A stretch of DNA of 53,373 nt from JASGDB01 sp049841315 (GTDB taxonomy: Bacteria > Bacteroidota > Bacteroidia > Flavobacteriales > Weeksellaceae): contig JASGDB010000150.1 in NCBI GenBank assembly GCA_049841315.1, forward strand, positions 1-53,373, read 5' to 3'. A program made the position numbers and the translations under genes. Each line of letters starts with the position of its first letter. Within the stretch, counting starts at the first letter, position 1. This document shows, in pieces, positions 42,913 through 52,353 of this stretch. Below the pieces are notes generated by a model. That model did no database searches. It saw only the letters and a list, made by a program, of their open reading frames with translations, and was not told the DNA's origin.

Positions 42913-42920
42913 TACATTTG
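42913..42920 (+). promoter_or_regulatory. -7 promoter box for the ferritin gene
   Basis: TACATTTG matches TAnnTTTG, 36 bp before the ferritin ATG and just after the preceding terminator; a TTG lies about 21 bp upstream. Confidence 0.55.
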
Positions 42921-42956
42921 TGATGACCGTAAATTATAATTAAAACCAAAAAGAAA

Positions 42957-43466
42957 ATGATTAGCCAGAAAATAGCTTCCCTCGTTAATGAACAAATCGC
43001 CAAAGAACAGTACGCAGCACAGTATTATCTATCCATGTCCGCATGGTTTTCTGCAAGGGATTTGGATGGGATTGCCAATTATTTCCGTGTGCAGAGCAAA
43101 GAAGAGCTGATGCACGCCGACAAAATGTTCGATTATCTGAATGATGTGGGAGGAGAAATCATCGTAGGAGAAATCCCGAAACCGCCTCACGAATTTCAAA
43201 ATTCCATAGATATTTTTGAAAAAGCCTTTGAACACGAAAAAATCGTAACGAAAAGTATTTTCAATATCCTTAAAAATGCCAATGAAGAGGGGGATTTTGC
43301 CACAGTTTCATTTTTGCAGTGGTTCGTGAACGAGCAGGTGGAAGAAGAAGCGAGTGCTTCCCAATTAGTAACCAAAATTAAAATGGTAAGCGATAATCCT
43401 TCCGCCCTGTATCTTTTCGACCAGGAGCTCGGGCAGAGAGTGTTTACGCCTTCCGCAAATGAATAA
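42957..43466 (+). CDS. Ferritin, non-haem iron storage protein
   Basis: 169 residues, a typical bacterial ferritin (FtnA type). The diiron ferroxidase ligands are visible: E17 in the first helix, E50 and H53 in KEELMHAD, and a Glu in the EHEKIVTKSI helix; the FVNEQVEEEA region is conserved. The protein forms a 24-subunit cage in the cytosol that oxidises and stores iron. It begins a possible transcription unit with the DUF3857 genes 5 bp downstream, although a functional link is not evident. Confidence 0.94.
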   Translation: MISQKIASLVNEQIAKEQYAAQYYLSMSAWFSARDLDGIANYFRVQSKEELMHADKMFDYLNDVGGEIIVGEIPKPPHEFQNSIDIFEKAFEHEKIVTKSIFNILKNANEEGDFATVSFLQWFVNEQVEEEASASQLVTKIKMVSDNPSALYLFDQELGQRVFTPSANE

Positions 43467-43471
43467 CTGAA

Positions 43472-45355
43472 ATGAGCAGGTTTTATGCTTTACTGATGCT
43501 GGGATTTTTTGTATCAGCATTCAGCCAGTACTCTTCGCTGGACATTCCCGAAGAACTTAAAAAAAATGCCAACGCCGTTATTCGTGATGAAATTGATGAA
43601 TATACACTGAAATCCGTCGACGATATGTTGATTGTCAGAAAAAGTGTGGTAACTATTTTAGACAAATCCGGTGAAGATTATTCAGCGGTGATGATTCCCT
43701 ATGACCCGTCGACGAAAGTCAGCAACATTAAAGTCAATGTTTACAATGCTTTCGGGCAGAAGCAGAAAAGTTACAGCAGAAAGGATTTTTCCGATTATAC
43801 CAACAACAGGAGCAATGCCTTGTATGTAGACGACCGCATTCTTTTCCTGAAAATAGGCAGCACAGGATATCCGTTCACTGTTGAAACCACTTATGAAGTC
43901 AATACTTCCAACACAATTAAAATAGGAACATTTGTTCCGTTTGGCAGATTCGGTGTTTCTACGCAGAATACGGTTTTCAGAATCATCAACAATGCAGGAA
44001 TTAAAATCAGAAAGAAAATCACCGATAACGAAATTGCGAAAGTTTCCGTCTATGAAAACGGAAACATCAGCGAATACAGATATGCCGGTATTCCCGCAGT
44101 AAAAGAAGAAAATTATGCGCCGGCTTTTGATTTTTTAGTTCCCAAAGTTGAATTTTCTCCTGAAAAATTCAGTCTTGAGGGAAGTAAAGGCGATTTGACG
44201 AGCTGGAACGATTTCGGAAAATGGTATTACAGCAATCTTTTGACTCCCGTATCTCAGATTACTCCTGAAATTTCTCAGGAAATCAATGCCCTGAATCTCA
44301 CCGGAACGAAAGAAGAAAAAGTAAAGAAAATCTATCAGTATATGCAGGAAAAAACCCGATATGTGCTGATTGCAATGGGAATCGGAGGCTGGAAACCGAT
44401 GCCGGCAAGCGAAGTATCAAAAAAAGGATATGGCGATTGTAAGGCTTTAACCAATTACATGAGGACATTGCTTTCCGCCGCAGGAATCGAATCGTATTAC
44501 GCAGTTATTTATGACAACAGAACCGAACAGAAATTCGATAAAAATTTTCCTGAACTGAATGGAAATCATGTCGTATTAATGGTTCCCGGTGAAAACGGAA
44601 ATATCTGGCTCGAAAATACCAGTCAGAAGATGGCGTTCAATCATCTTTCCTTTACTTCTCACAACAGAAATGTCCTTCTGGTAAAAGAAAACGGAATCGA
44701 AATCGTGGATACGCCTGTATACAAACCTGAACAGAGCAAAGAAATACTGAGAGCTTCAGTAAAACTCAGTGAAGATGCGGGAATAAGCTCAGTTATTGAT
44801 TTGAAATATACCGGAGGACAATACGACGGAAACCTCGCCTTGTTCGGAATGAAATCGGAAGAAATAAAAGAAGCGGTGAAAAAAGAATATTTCAATCTGA
44901 AAATGACGGATTTGAAAGTAGACAAACTTTTCAATGACAGAGACAAAGCCGAAATAACGTATGAAATCAGCCTGAATGCAAAGGATTTTTCAAAAAAATT
45001 AGGAAACGATATGTTTTTTCCGGTAATGCCTTTCGGCATTAATTCCACGCTGGTGGCAGGAGATGAGCGCATTCTTCCTTTTGAAACACCTTTTCCTTAC
45101 CAGAACGATTACCATATCGAATATGAGGCTCCGGCAGGTTATGTTTTTTCCGAAGTTCCGGAATCCGTTCAGTTCGAATCGGAATTTGGTTCTTATAAAA
45201 TGAATTTTGAAGTGAAAGACGGAAAACTGTACGTTCACAGAAGCATGACCATGAACAAAGGTCTTTACCCGAAAGAAAAATACAAAGATTACGCAGCTTT
45301 CCGGAAAAAAGCAGCCGGCAATGACAATGCCAAAATTTTAATAACTAAACGATAA
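43472..45355 (+). CDS. DUF3857 and transglutaminase-like periplasmic protein
   Basis: 627 residues. A signal peptide (1-18) precedes a DUF3857 beta domain (about 45-235) and a transglutaminase-like domain (about 270-400) with a likely catalytic Cys in GYGDCKALTNYM and a His in the NGNHVVLMV segment. A beta-rich C-terminal region follows. Such proteins are frequent in Bacteroidota; the substrate is unknown, peptide cleavage or crosslinking being possible. Its stop overlaps the start of a paralogue by one base. Confidence 0.85.
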   Translation: MSRFYALLMLGFFVSAFSQYSSLDIPEELKKNANAVIRDEIDEYTLKSVDDMLIVRKSVVTILDKSGEDYSAVMIPYDPSTKVSNIKVNVYNAFGQKQKSYSRKDFSDYTNNRSNALYVDDRILFLKIGSTGYPFTVETTYEVNTSNTIKIGTFVPFGRFGVSTQNTVFRIINNAGIKIRKKITDNEIAKVSVYENGNISEYRYAGIPAVKEENYAPAFDFLVPKVEFSPEKFSLEGSKGDLTSWNDFGKWYYSNLLTPVSQITPEISQEINALNLTGTKEEKVKKIYQYMQEKTRYVLIAMGIGGWKPMPASEVSKKGYGDCKALTNYMRTLLSAAGIESYYAVIYDNRTEQKFDKNFPELNGNHVVLMVPGENGNIWLENTSQKMAFNHLSFTSHNRNVLLVKENGIEIVDTPVYKPEQSKEILRASVKLSEDAGISSVIDLKYTGGQYDGNLALFGMKSEEIKEAVKKEYFNLKMTDLKVDKLFNDRDKAEITYEISLNAKDFSKKLGNDMFFPVMPFGINSTLVAGDERILPFETPFPYQNDYHIEYEAPAGYVFSEVPESVQFESEFGSYKMNFEVKDGKLYVHRSMTMNKGLYPKEKYKDYAAFRKKAAGNDNAKILITKR

Positions 45356-47280
45356 TGAAAACAAAACTACTCTTTATGCTGCTGATTTCAGCCATGAGTT
45401 TCGCCCAGCATAAATTCGTGAACGTACCTAAACTTACCGACGAAGATATTGCTTCAACCCAATGTGCTTCCGATGCTGAAGCTACTGCCGAAGTGCTTTA
45501 CCGCTCCTATCATTACAGAATCGATTATAACGGATACATGTACGTAAATGTAACAGACCGTGTGAAAATTTATAAAAAAGACAATGCCGGAGATTATCTG
45601 AATCACGAAATCCTGACGTATGATAACGGCAGAGGCTCACGGGAAATATTAAACGACGTGAAAGCCTTTACCTACAACATGGAAAACGGGAAAAGAACAG
45701 AAACCAAAGTAACCGGAGATTCCAAATACAAATCCAAAGAAGATAAAAATTATACGGTAACGAAATTTGCTTTTCCGAATGTAAAGGACGGCTCCGTAGT
45801 GCAGTATGAGTATGATATTATGAGGCCTTTTCTCAGCTCTACGCCAAGAGTGTTTATAGAAGATAAAATCCCTGTCCGCTATGTGGAATACGTCTTTGAA
45901 ACTCCGAAAGTTTTAGGATATAATATCAATTTTAAAGGCAGTATTGCCCCGAAGCACAGAGATGTGGGAGAAAAAAATATCTATGGAGGAGAATATCAGG
46001 TGTACCGTTTCGCCTATGAAAATGTCCCGGCGTATAAAGACGAAGAATTCGTACAAAACAACGATAATTATAGAACAGCTTTCAAAGCAGAGCTTAATTC
46101 CAGCTTCATCGGAAATGAACTGAAAAAATATGCGCTTACATGGAACGATATCAGAAAAAGATTATATGAACACGATGATTTCGGGCAGCAGCTGAACCGT
46201 AAAGGCCTGGTGAAAGATTTGCTTCCGGCAGAAATTAAATCCATTACCTCCAAAAAAGAAAGAGCAGAAGCCGTTCTAAAATTCGTTCAGAAGAATTATA
46301 CTTTCAATAAAGATTATGATGTGGTTACCGATAAGGGAATCCGGAATCTTATCAACACCAAAATAGGAAATGCTGCGGAAATCAATCTCCTGCTTGTCAT
46401 GCTTCTGAAAGAGGCGGAAATAGATGCGAATCCTGTGGTGCTGTCCACGGTTGGCAGAGGATTGCTGCTGTCTTATACGCCGAGCATCGAGCAGCTGAAT
46501 TTTGTGGTGGCTTCCTTTGAAGATGCGAAGCAGATTTATCTTCTCGACGGAACAAAAAAACGGACAAAAATCAACATGATTGACCCGCGTGCGCTGAACC
46601 ATAACGGAATTCTGATGAATGAAAAAGAAGCGGTAGAAATCAATATCGTTTATCCGGGCGTAAGTGAAACCTATCTTGTTGTGGATGCGAAAATGAATCC
46701 CGACGGAACATTTGAAGGGCATTTTTCGGACCGAGATACGGATTTGTACTCCATTATGGTAGAAGAAAAATACAATGAAGATAAAACAGAATTTGAAAAA
46801 ACCTATAAAGAAAAATACAAATTTCCGTTTTCCAATATAAAATCCGGACTTCAGGAAAACGGAGATTTTGAAACCGCTTTTGATTTTACTTCGGATACTT
46901 TTGTGGATGCCATTGGGAACAAATTGGTTTTCAATCCGCTTCTGTTCCTGTATTCACAGAATCATTCCTTTAATCAGGCTCAGGAAAGAAAATCTCCGCT
47001 GGAATTTGTAACACGGAACAAAAAAATCAAAAAAGTAACCATTACACTTCCCGATAATTACGTTTTTGAAAATGTTCCGAAATCCAAAAAATTCCGTACG
47101 GATGACAATTCTATTCAATATGCGTATGTAGTAACACAGAATGGAAATACGCTTACGGTGGAAACAACGGTAACGATTGACGATTCGTTTTTTCCAAAGG
47201 AATATTATCCTGCTTTCAAACAGATTTATGATAATATTACCAAAATGGAAGGGCAGGTGGTTACTGCGGTGAAAAAATAA
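45355..47280 (+). CDS. DUF3857 protein with degenerate transglutaminase domain
   Basis: 641 residues, a paralogue of the preceding protein with the same plan: signal peptide (1-17), DUF3857 domain and transglutaminase-like domain. At the catalytic position the sequence reads IGNAAEINLLLVMLL, with no Cys where the neighbour has GDCKALTN, so enzymatic activity is doubtful. It may act as a structural or regulatory partner of the upstream protein. Two hairpins follow the stop. Confidence 0.85.
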   Translation: MKTKLLFMLLISAMSFAQHKFVNVPKLTDEDIASTQCASDAEATAEVLYRSYHYRIDYNGYMYVNVTDRVKIYKKDNAGDYLNHEILTYDNGRGSREILNDVKAFTYNMENGKRTETKVTGDSKYKSKEDKNYTVTKFAFPNVKDGSVVQYEYDIMRPFLSSTPRVFIEDKIPVRYVEYVFETPKVLGYNINFKGSIAPKHRDVGEKNIYGGEYQVYRFAYENVPAYKDEEFVQNNDNYRTAFKAELNSSFIGNELKKYALTWNDIRKRLYEHDDFGQQLNRKGLVKDLLPAEIKSITSKKERAEAVLKFVQKNYTFNKDYDVVTDKGIRNLINTKIGNAAEINLLLVMLLKEAEIDANPVVLSTVGRGLLLSYTPSIEQLNFVVASFEDAKQIYLLDGTKKRTKINMIDPRALNHNGILMNEKEAVEINIVYPGVSETYLVVDAKMNPDGTFEGHFSDRDTDLYSIMVEEKYNEDKTEFEKTYKEKYKFPFSNIKSGLQENGDFETAFDFTSDTFVDAIGNKLVFNPLLFLYSQNHSFNQAQERKSPLEFVTRNKKIKKVTITLPDNYVFENVPKSKKFRTDDNSIQYAYVVTQNGNTLTVETTVTIDDSFFPKEYYPAFKQIYDNITKMEGQVVTAVKK

Positions 47281-47301
47281 AACGTTAAAATGTGATTAAA
47301 A

Positions 47302-47328
47302 AAATCCTGAATAGTTTCAGGATTTTTT
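47302..47328 (+). terminator. Terminator after the DUF3857 pair
   Basis: Arms AATCCTGAA and TTCAGGATT around a 4-nt loop, then six T residues. Confidence 0.8.
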
Positions 47329-47340
47329 AGTCGTTTATCA

Positions 47341-47376
47341 GCCTTGTCAAGGTTTTAAACCTTGACAAGGCTTTTT
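47341..47376 (+). repeat. 31-bp perfect palindrome, copy 2, with T-run
   Basis: The stem is identical to 370-400 (arms GCCTTGTCAAGGTT and AACCTTGACAAGGC) with loop TTA in place of CAA, followed here by five T residues. It may act as a second terminator, but as a repeat it exists independently of that role. Confidence 0.75.
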
Positions 47377-47450
47377 GAAAGTGTCTGATTTGCCAAGTTT
47401 TACATTCATTTTGTTCGCATTTTTTTCGTGCCTTTCGTGGTTATATTTGG

Positions 47451-50400
47451 TTACAGATAAATCAGCTCCGTTTTCACCACCTTTCTTCCCGAATTTTCCA
47501 GAGCGTTTCTGTACAGTTCCATTTGTTTTTCGTATTTATCCCTTTCAGCTCCGGTTTTGAAATCAAGGATAATCCAGCCTTCATCCGTTTGTATCATTCT
47601 GTCCGGACGGTAAATTTTTTCAGAAACCATCAGCTCCTGCTCGTTGAAAACCTTCAATCCTTCTTTGAAATAGCCCGAATACCGATCATCCCGAATCACA
47701 TCCAGAATCCGTTTGGCAATCTGTTCTTTTTCATCTGCCGCAATCATTCCTGAAAGAAGATAATTCCGCAGCACCTTTTCCACATCCGCTTCGGTATTGA
47801 TTTTAGATAAAACTTCATGCGTGAAAATCCCTTCGCGGACACTTTGTTTACGCTGTTGATAGTTTTTAGACGGCGTGGCAATTTTGATTTCACTGCTTTT
47901 TTCGCTGCTTCCGAGAGTTTCGATGCTTTGTGTAACGACAGGAGTTTTTTCTTTTGCTTTCTGTTTCTTTAAAATGTTTTCATCGGCTTCAAAAACATCG
48001 AAAGAATCCGGCATTTCGGCTGTATCAGGGAATTTTCTTTTCTGAATATTTTCCGCAAATTCATAAAGTTCCAGATTGTTGGACGATTTATTCGGCTTTT
48101 CGAGGTAGAAAAACATCTGCTCAACAGCACGTGTTGTGGCAACATACTGCAGGCAGTAGCGGTCGATTTTGTTTTCGTAAATATGAGTTTCGTTGAAGCG
48201 TTGCATTTCTTCGTCATAATTTTCCAGAACACGCTCAAACGGGGAAATAATCACGGAATTCAGATGTTCTTCCTGTGCCGGAATCCAGCCGGAAAAACTG
48301 CCGTCTTTATGCGAATTTTCCATTGGGAGAAAAACGACAGGAAACTCAAGTCCTTTCGCTTTGTGAATAGTCATAATTTGCACTGCATCAATATTTTCCG
48401 AAGTCTGAATACTGAGGCTTCGTCCTTCCTCATCCCAGTATTTGATGAAATCTTTCAGCGTAAAACCGGTATTCTGGCTGAAATTGTAGAGCATTTCCAG
48501 AAAGTTCAGGAGGAAATCGGTTTCCTTTCCCGAAACGGAAAATTCCTGCACGAAATATTCGATATAATTGTAAAGATTCAGGTGCGGAATATCGGTCTGT
48601 ATCAGTTGTACATGATATTTCTCCCGAATTTTTGTTTCAATGGTTTCCGTTGAGGTTTCGTTCAGAATTTCCAAAGTTTCAGCAGTAAAATCCCCGATAG
48701 ATATTCTTCCCGAAGCATTCAGATAATACAATGTTTTCACTAAATTCTGAAGATTTTTCGGATTCAGTTTCCAGCGCAGAAATTCCGTAACAGCCAGAAT
48801 CGTCGGCGAGAGTTCCAGTGTCAGGCCTTTGTCGGAAATGGTTTTGATGTAGGTTTCCGCTTCGTTGTAGTTCACTTTCATATTGTTCAGAAGCCGTGAA
48901 TAGCTGAAAATATCAAAATTCCCCCTGCACAGAACCGTAATATCCGAAAACCGGAATCCGTTTTCCACACATTCCTGAATGTCCTGCCGCATTTTTTCGG
49001 CGGTTTCTTCATAAAAAATTTGTTTGGAAGCATTTTCCATAAGATGAATTTTCATACGTCCGTCAAAACCTGAATTGGCTTTCTGCTGCGCCCCTTTCCC
49101 GAAAATATCGCGGTGTTCTTCATTCACAAAACCGGAAAGAAAATCGTAATACTCATTATTGAACTGAACGATGTTTTTCGCACTTCTCCAGTTGGTGTCC
49201 AGCGGTTCTACGAACGCTTTTACCGGACTGTTTTCTTTGTGCTGAATAATGTCGAGCATCATTTTGCTGTCGCCTCCTCTGAACCGGTAAATACTCTGCT
49301 TCGGGTCGCCAACCAGCGTGAAACTCATGTTTTCGGAATGAATCGTATGGTCTCTTAATGGAAGAAAATTCTGCCATTGCAGCTGCGAAGTATCCTGAAA
49401 TTCATCAAAAAAGTAATGCGAAAACTGTGTCCCCACTTTTTCATAAATGAATGAAGACGGCTCATCACGGAGGTTTTCGTGAATCATAATGTTGAATTTC
49501 GACAGAAGCACCAAATCGTTTTCCTTTTCGATTTCTGCGAGTTTATCCTGAACTTCCTTATTCACTTTCAGCGGAAGAATGGCTTTCAAAATTTTCTCCT
49601 TTTTTTGTGAAAGGATGTAATTGGAAATTATTTTCCGGCGGTTTTCGAGGAGATAATCGAGGATTTCCAGAATTTCATCTTCTCTTTTCTTGCTGTTTGC
49701 AGAAGCTCCGTTTTGAAATTTTTCCAGCGCTTTTTCTTCATTGGAAGGGAATGGGAAATCCCTGCGCTCTTTGTTGTAATATTTTTCGGCTTCAAAGAAA
49801 AATTTGGCGATACCGTTGACACTTCCGCCTGCAAAATCGGAGGTTTCCAGATTTTTTTCATGCAGAAGACTGATGATGTTTTTGGCAGTTTCGGTGTTTT
49901 CCTTTTTCAAATCGCGGAGTTCCTGCCTCAGTTTTTGTTTGGATTCTTCGTAGGCATCCCATGTGAAATCCTTGTTTTCGGAAAGGTTGAAATAATGCTT
50001 GTCCTGCACAAATTCTTTTGCGGAATTATATAAAGCCTGATTGAGGTTCACACGTTCGTTGTTATCCAGGCTGTAATTCACAAAATCCATAAACGCTTCG
50101 GAAATATCCTGTTTTTCCCCGATTTCATCGAGCATTTTGTCTACTGCTTCAATCAGAAACGGCTCAGACTGGATTTCGAGATTGAAATTTTGGGCAAGCC
50201 CGAGTTCGTAGGAAAAACTGCGCACCAGTCGGGAATTAAATTTGTCAATCGTCCCGATGTTCAGGGTGGAGTAGTGGTGCAGAACATAGTCCAGAACCTT
50301 TTTGGAACGCTCGTGCAAATCTTTCAGCGTTACTTTTATGCCCTGTTCGTTCAGTTTGTTCTGAATATTAATCAGGTCGGTATTGTATTCGTATTGTTTT

Positions 50401-50603
50401 TCATCGGAAAATGCTTTCAGCCAGCTGAGAATCCTTTCTTTCATCTCGTTGGCGGCTTTGTTGGTAAACGTCAGCGCAAGGATATTCCTGATAGCGTCAG
50501 GCTGATTCGGGTAGCGCAGACAAATCATCAGAAGCCTTTGCACCAAGGCGTACGTTTTTCCCGAACCTGCGGAAGCGTTGATAACGGTGTATTGTTTTTC
50601 CAT
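47451..50603 (-). CDS. AddA/RecB-like UvrD helicase-nuclease
   Basis: 1050 residues. Superfamily 1 helicase motifs in order: ASAGSGKT (Walker A, residue 10 onward), ALTFTNKAANEMK, FFDEFQDTSQ (Walker B), LVGDPKQSIYRFRGGD and MTIHKAKGLEFPVVF. A C-terminal PD-(D/E)XK nuclease has GWIILDFKTG and QMELYRNAL. AddAB-type enzymes resect double-strand breaks for recombination. The nuclease subunit partner (AddB) is not adjacent. The gene stands alone on the minus strand. Confidence 0.9.
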   Translation of the reverse strand: MEKQYTVINASAGSGKTYALVQRLLMICLRYPNQPDAIRNILALTFTNKAANEMKERILSWLKAFSDEKQYEYNTDLINIQNKLNEQGIKVTLKDLHERSKKVLDYVLHHYSTLNIGTIDKFNSRLVRSFSYELGLAQNFNLEIQSEPFLIEAVDKMLDEIGEKQDISEAFMDFVNYSLDNNERVNLNQALYNSAKEFVQDKHYFNLSENKDFTWDAYEESKQKLRQELRDLKKENTETAKNIISLLHEKNLETSDFAGGSVNGIAKFFFEAEKYYNKERRDFPFPSNEEKALEKFQNGASANSKKREDEILEILDYLLENRRKIISNYILSQKKEKILKAILPLKVNKEVQDKLAEIEKENDLVLLSKFNIMIHENLRDEPSSFIYEKVGTQFSHYFFDEFQDTSQLQWQNFLPLRDHTIHSENMSFTLVGDPKQSIYRFRGGDSKMMLDIIQHKENSPVKAFVEPLDTNWRSAKNIVQFNNEYYDFLSGFVNEEHRDIFGKGAQQKANSGFDGRMKIHLMENASKQIFYEETAEKMRQDIQECVENGFRFSDITVLCRGNFDIFSYSRLLNNMKVNYNEAETYIKTISDKGLTLELSPTILAVTEFLRWKLNPKNLQNLVKTLYYLNASGRISIGDFTAETLEILNETSTETIETKIREKYHVQLIQTDIPHLNLYNYIEYFVQEFSVSGKETDFLLNFLEMLYNFSQNTGFTLKDFIKYWDEEGRSLSIQTSENIDAVQIMTIHKAKGLEFPVVFLPMENSHKDGSFSGWIPAQEEHLNSVIISPFERVLENYDEEMQRFNETHIYENKIDRYCLQYVATTRAVEQMFFYLEKPNKSSNNLELYEFAENIQKRKFPDTAEMPDSFDVFEADENILKKQKAKEKTPVVTQSIETLGSSEKSSEIKIATPSKNYQQRKQSVREGIFTHEVLSKINTEADVEKVLRNYLLSGMIAADEKEQIAKRILDVIRDDRYSGYFKEGLKVFNEQELMVSEKIYRPDRMIQTDEGWIILDFKTGAERDKYEKQMELYRNALENSGRKVVKTELIYL

Positions 50604-51084
50604 AGATTCTGCAATTTAAGAAAATTTAGGTAGGTATAGGATGTTTAAATTTTTTTTCACAGGCTCTAAAACTTAAAAATAATCAATAAACGCAAAGATT
50701 TATTTTATTACATCAAATTTTAATGAGCAAAGATGGTTCCGCCTGTGGCAGTTTTATTAAGCGTGTAATAGTGAATTTATTCACCGTCTTTGCTCTCTGA
50801 AAATAAAGAATCATCCGGTAGAAAACTTTGCGTCAGAAAGTCTTTGCAAAAAATTAAACATTCTCTAAGCCTGATTTACAAGTTCCGTAGGACAAACTGT
50901 TCATAGAAAAAAAACAAATTATTTGTAAAAAGCTCCGTTAGGAGCGACCTGACAAATTAACAGACCGCTCCTAACGGAGCTAACGCTCAATAAACAAATC
51001 GATTTCTATTAATAGAATACTTCTACGAAGCATAATCAAAAAAGTTTAAACAAGTTCTTTATCTAAAATTATAGTTTTCAAATA
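50604..51084. other. Repeat-bearing spacer before rpsU
   Basis: No gene is supported. It holds degenerate CGCAAAG-type phrases (about 50680-50870), the 16-bp inverted pair at 50931-50981, and the start of the rpsU promoter region. Confidence 0.55.
50931..50981. repeat. REP-like inverted repeat
   Basis: Perfect 16-bp arms AGCTCCGTTAGGAGCG and CGCTCCTAACGGAGCT flank a 19-nt loop. Each arm is itself partly palindromic. This is the form of REP elements that are mobilised by RAYT (TnpA-REP) transposases; no such gene is in the window. Confidence 0.75.
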
Positions 51085-51116
51085 TTTTGCAGTTTTAAAA
51101 TTTATTTTTATTTTTG
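51085..51116 (+). promoter_or_regulatory. rpsU promoter
   Basis: A TTTTG box (51085-51089) and TATTTTTG (51109-51116) are separated by 19 bp, the standard Bacteroidota arrangement, 23 bp before the rpsU ATG. Confidence 0.7.
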
Positions 51117-51139
51117 CAGTCCAAAATGAGATGTAAATT

Positions 51140-51337
51140 ATGTTAATTATCCCAGTAAAAGACGGAGAGTCTATCGACAGAGCACTTAAAAAGTATAAAA
51201 GAAAATTTGACAAAACAGGTGTTGTGCGTCAGTTAAGAGCAAGACAGCAGTTCATTAAGCCTTCTGTTACTTCAAGACAATCTCAGCTGAAAGCGGCTCA
51301 CAAGCAAAGACAATTAAGCAAAGAAGAACAGGCATAA
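51140..51337 (+). CDS. rpsU: 30S ribosomal protein S21
   Basis: 65 residues, basic, with the S21 signature SIDRALKKYKRKFDKTGVVRQLRARQQF. It binds the 16S rRNA platform near the anti-Shine-Dalgarno region; in Bacteroidota S21 is part of the set-up that limits use of Shine-Dalgarno sites. It has its own promoter and is followed by a strong terminator. Confidence 0.96.
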   Translation: MLIIPVKDGESIDRALKKYKRKFDKTGVVRQLRARQQFIKPSVTSRQSQLKAAHKQRQLSKEEQA

Positions 51338-51364
51338 GACTGTTTTTCCGTAATTTTAATACAT

Positions 51365-51405
51365 AATCACTTTCCAAATGTTTATATTTGGAAAGTGATT
51401 TTTTT
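51365..51405 (+). terminator. rpsU terminator
   Basis: Perfect 14-bp arms, AATCACTTTCCAAA and TTTGGAAAGTGATT, around 8 nt, then a T-run. A TTG start for xerC at 51388 would fall inside it and is therefore rejected. Confidence 0.88.
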
Positions 51406-51411
51406 GTTTCT

Positions 51412-52305
51412 ATGATAGAGAAGTTTCTGGAATATCTTAGTCTGGAAAAGCGGTATTCCGCACATACCGTAACCAGCTACCGCAAAGACCTTTCCGATTT
51501 TGCGGATTTCGTGATGCGGACAGAGGGGCATGAAAATCTGGCTCTGGCGGATAAAAGGGTGGTGCGCAACTTTATGGTTGACCTCTCTGAAAACGATATT
51601 TCCAAAAGAAGTATCAACCGTAAGCTGTCTTCTCTGCGCAGTTTTTACCTTTTTCTTCTCAAATTGGGAGAGATTGAGGTTTCTCCGCTCGAAACGATTA
51701 ATTCCCTGAAATTTTTCCCCGAAAAACGAATTCCTTTTACCAAAGAGGAAATGAACAAAGTCGGAGAACTGCTTCTGAACGAGGAGGAACGGATTTTAGA
51801 GAGGCTCATTATTGAAACTCTGTATCAAACGGGAATGCGTAAAGCGGAACTCTGCGGACTGCTAATGGAAAATGTGGATTTTTCGTCTTTACAGATGAAA
51901 GTTATCGGAAAAGGAAACAAAGCGAGATTCATTCCCATATCCGAAAAATTGGCGGATGACCTCCGTTTTTATATGGAGAATGTAAGAGACACAAATTCAA
52001 GGGAAAAGCATTTTTTTGTCAGTAAAAAAGGTAAAAAAATTGGAGATAAATTTGTGTATTCGGTAGTTAATTCCTACCTTGGTCTTATCACTTCAAAGGA
52101 GAAGAAAAGTCCTCATATTTTACGGCATACGTTTGCTACGCATGTTCTGGAAGAGGGAGCGGAAATCTCCAGAGTGAAAGAAATATTGGGACATTCCAGC
52201 CTTGCAAGCACGCAGGTGTACACGAATGCCAATATTGAACAGCTTAAAAAAGTCATCAACAATACTCATCCGAGAATGGTGAATAAAAAAGAAGAAGGAA
52301 AGTGA
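51412..52305 (+). CDS. xerC: Tyrosine recombinase XerC
   Basis: 297 residues. N-terminal SAM-like DNA-binding domain (about 1-90) and catalytic domain with the full active-site set: Arg in QTGMRKAELCGL, Lys in VIGKGNKAR, His and Arg in PHILRHTFATH, His in LGHSSLAST and Tyr in TQVYTNA. It resolves chromosome dimers at dif with a partner. The ATG at 51412 is chosen because the longer TTG version begins within the rpsU terminator. The rpsU-xerC-hpf order is common in Bacteroidota. Confidence 0.93.
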   Translation: MIEKFLEYLSLEKRYSAHTVTSYRKDLSDFADFVMRTEGHENLALADKRVVRNFMVDLSENDISKRSINRKLSSLRSFYLFLLKLGEIEVSPLETINSLKFFPEKRIPFTKEEMNKVGELLLNEEERILERLIIETLYQTGMRKAELCGLLMENVDFSSLQMKVIGKGNKARFIPISEKLADDLRFYMENVRDTNSREKHFFVSKKGKKIGDKFVYSVVNSYLGLITSKEKKSPHILRHTFATHVLEEGAEISRVKEILGHSSLASTQVYTNANIEQLKKVINNTHPRMVNKKEEGK

Positions 52306-52353
52306 AATCATGATGTGGTTTCCTATTGTTTAACAATAAAAAATCGATTTATT

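Noticed and set aside
51388..51411. Upstream TTG start for xerC
   Set aside because: The codon lies within the rpsU terminator hairpin; the ATG at 51412 fits the family start.
51412..52305. XerC as the recombinase responsible for the 161-bp cassette repeats
   Set aside because: It is a standard housekeeping XerC in a conserved context 34 kb away, with none of the extra domain expected of an integron integrase.
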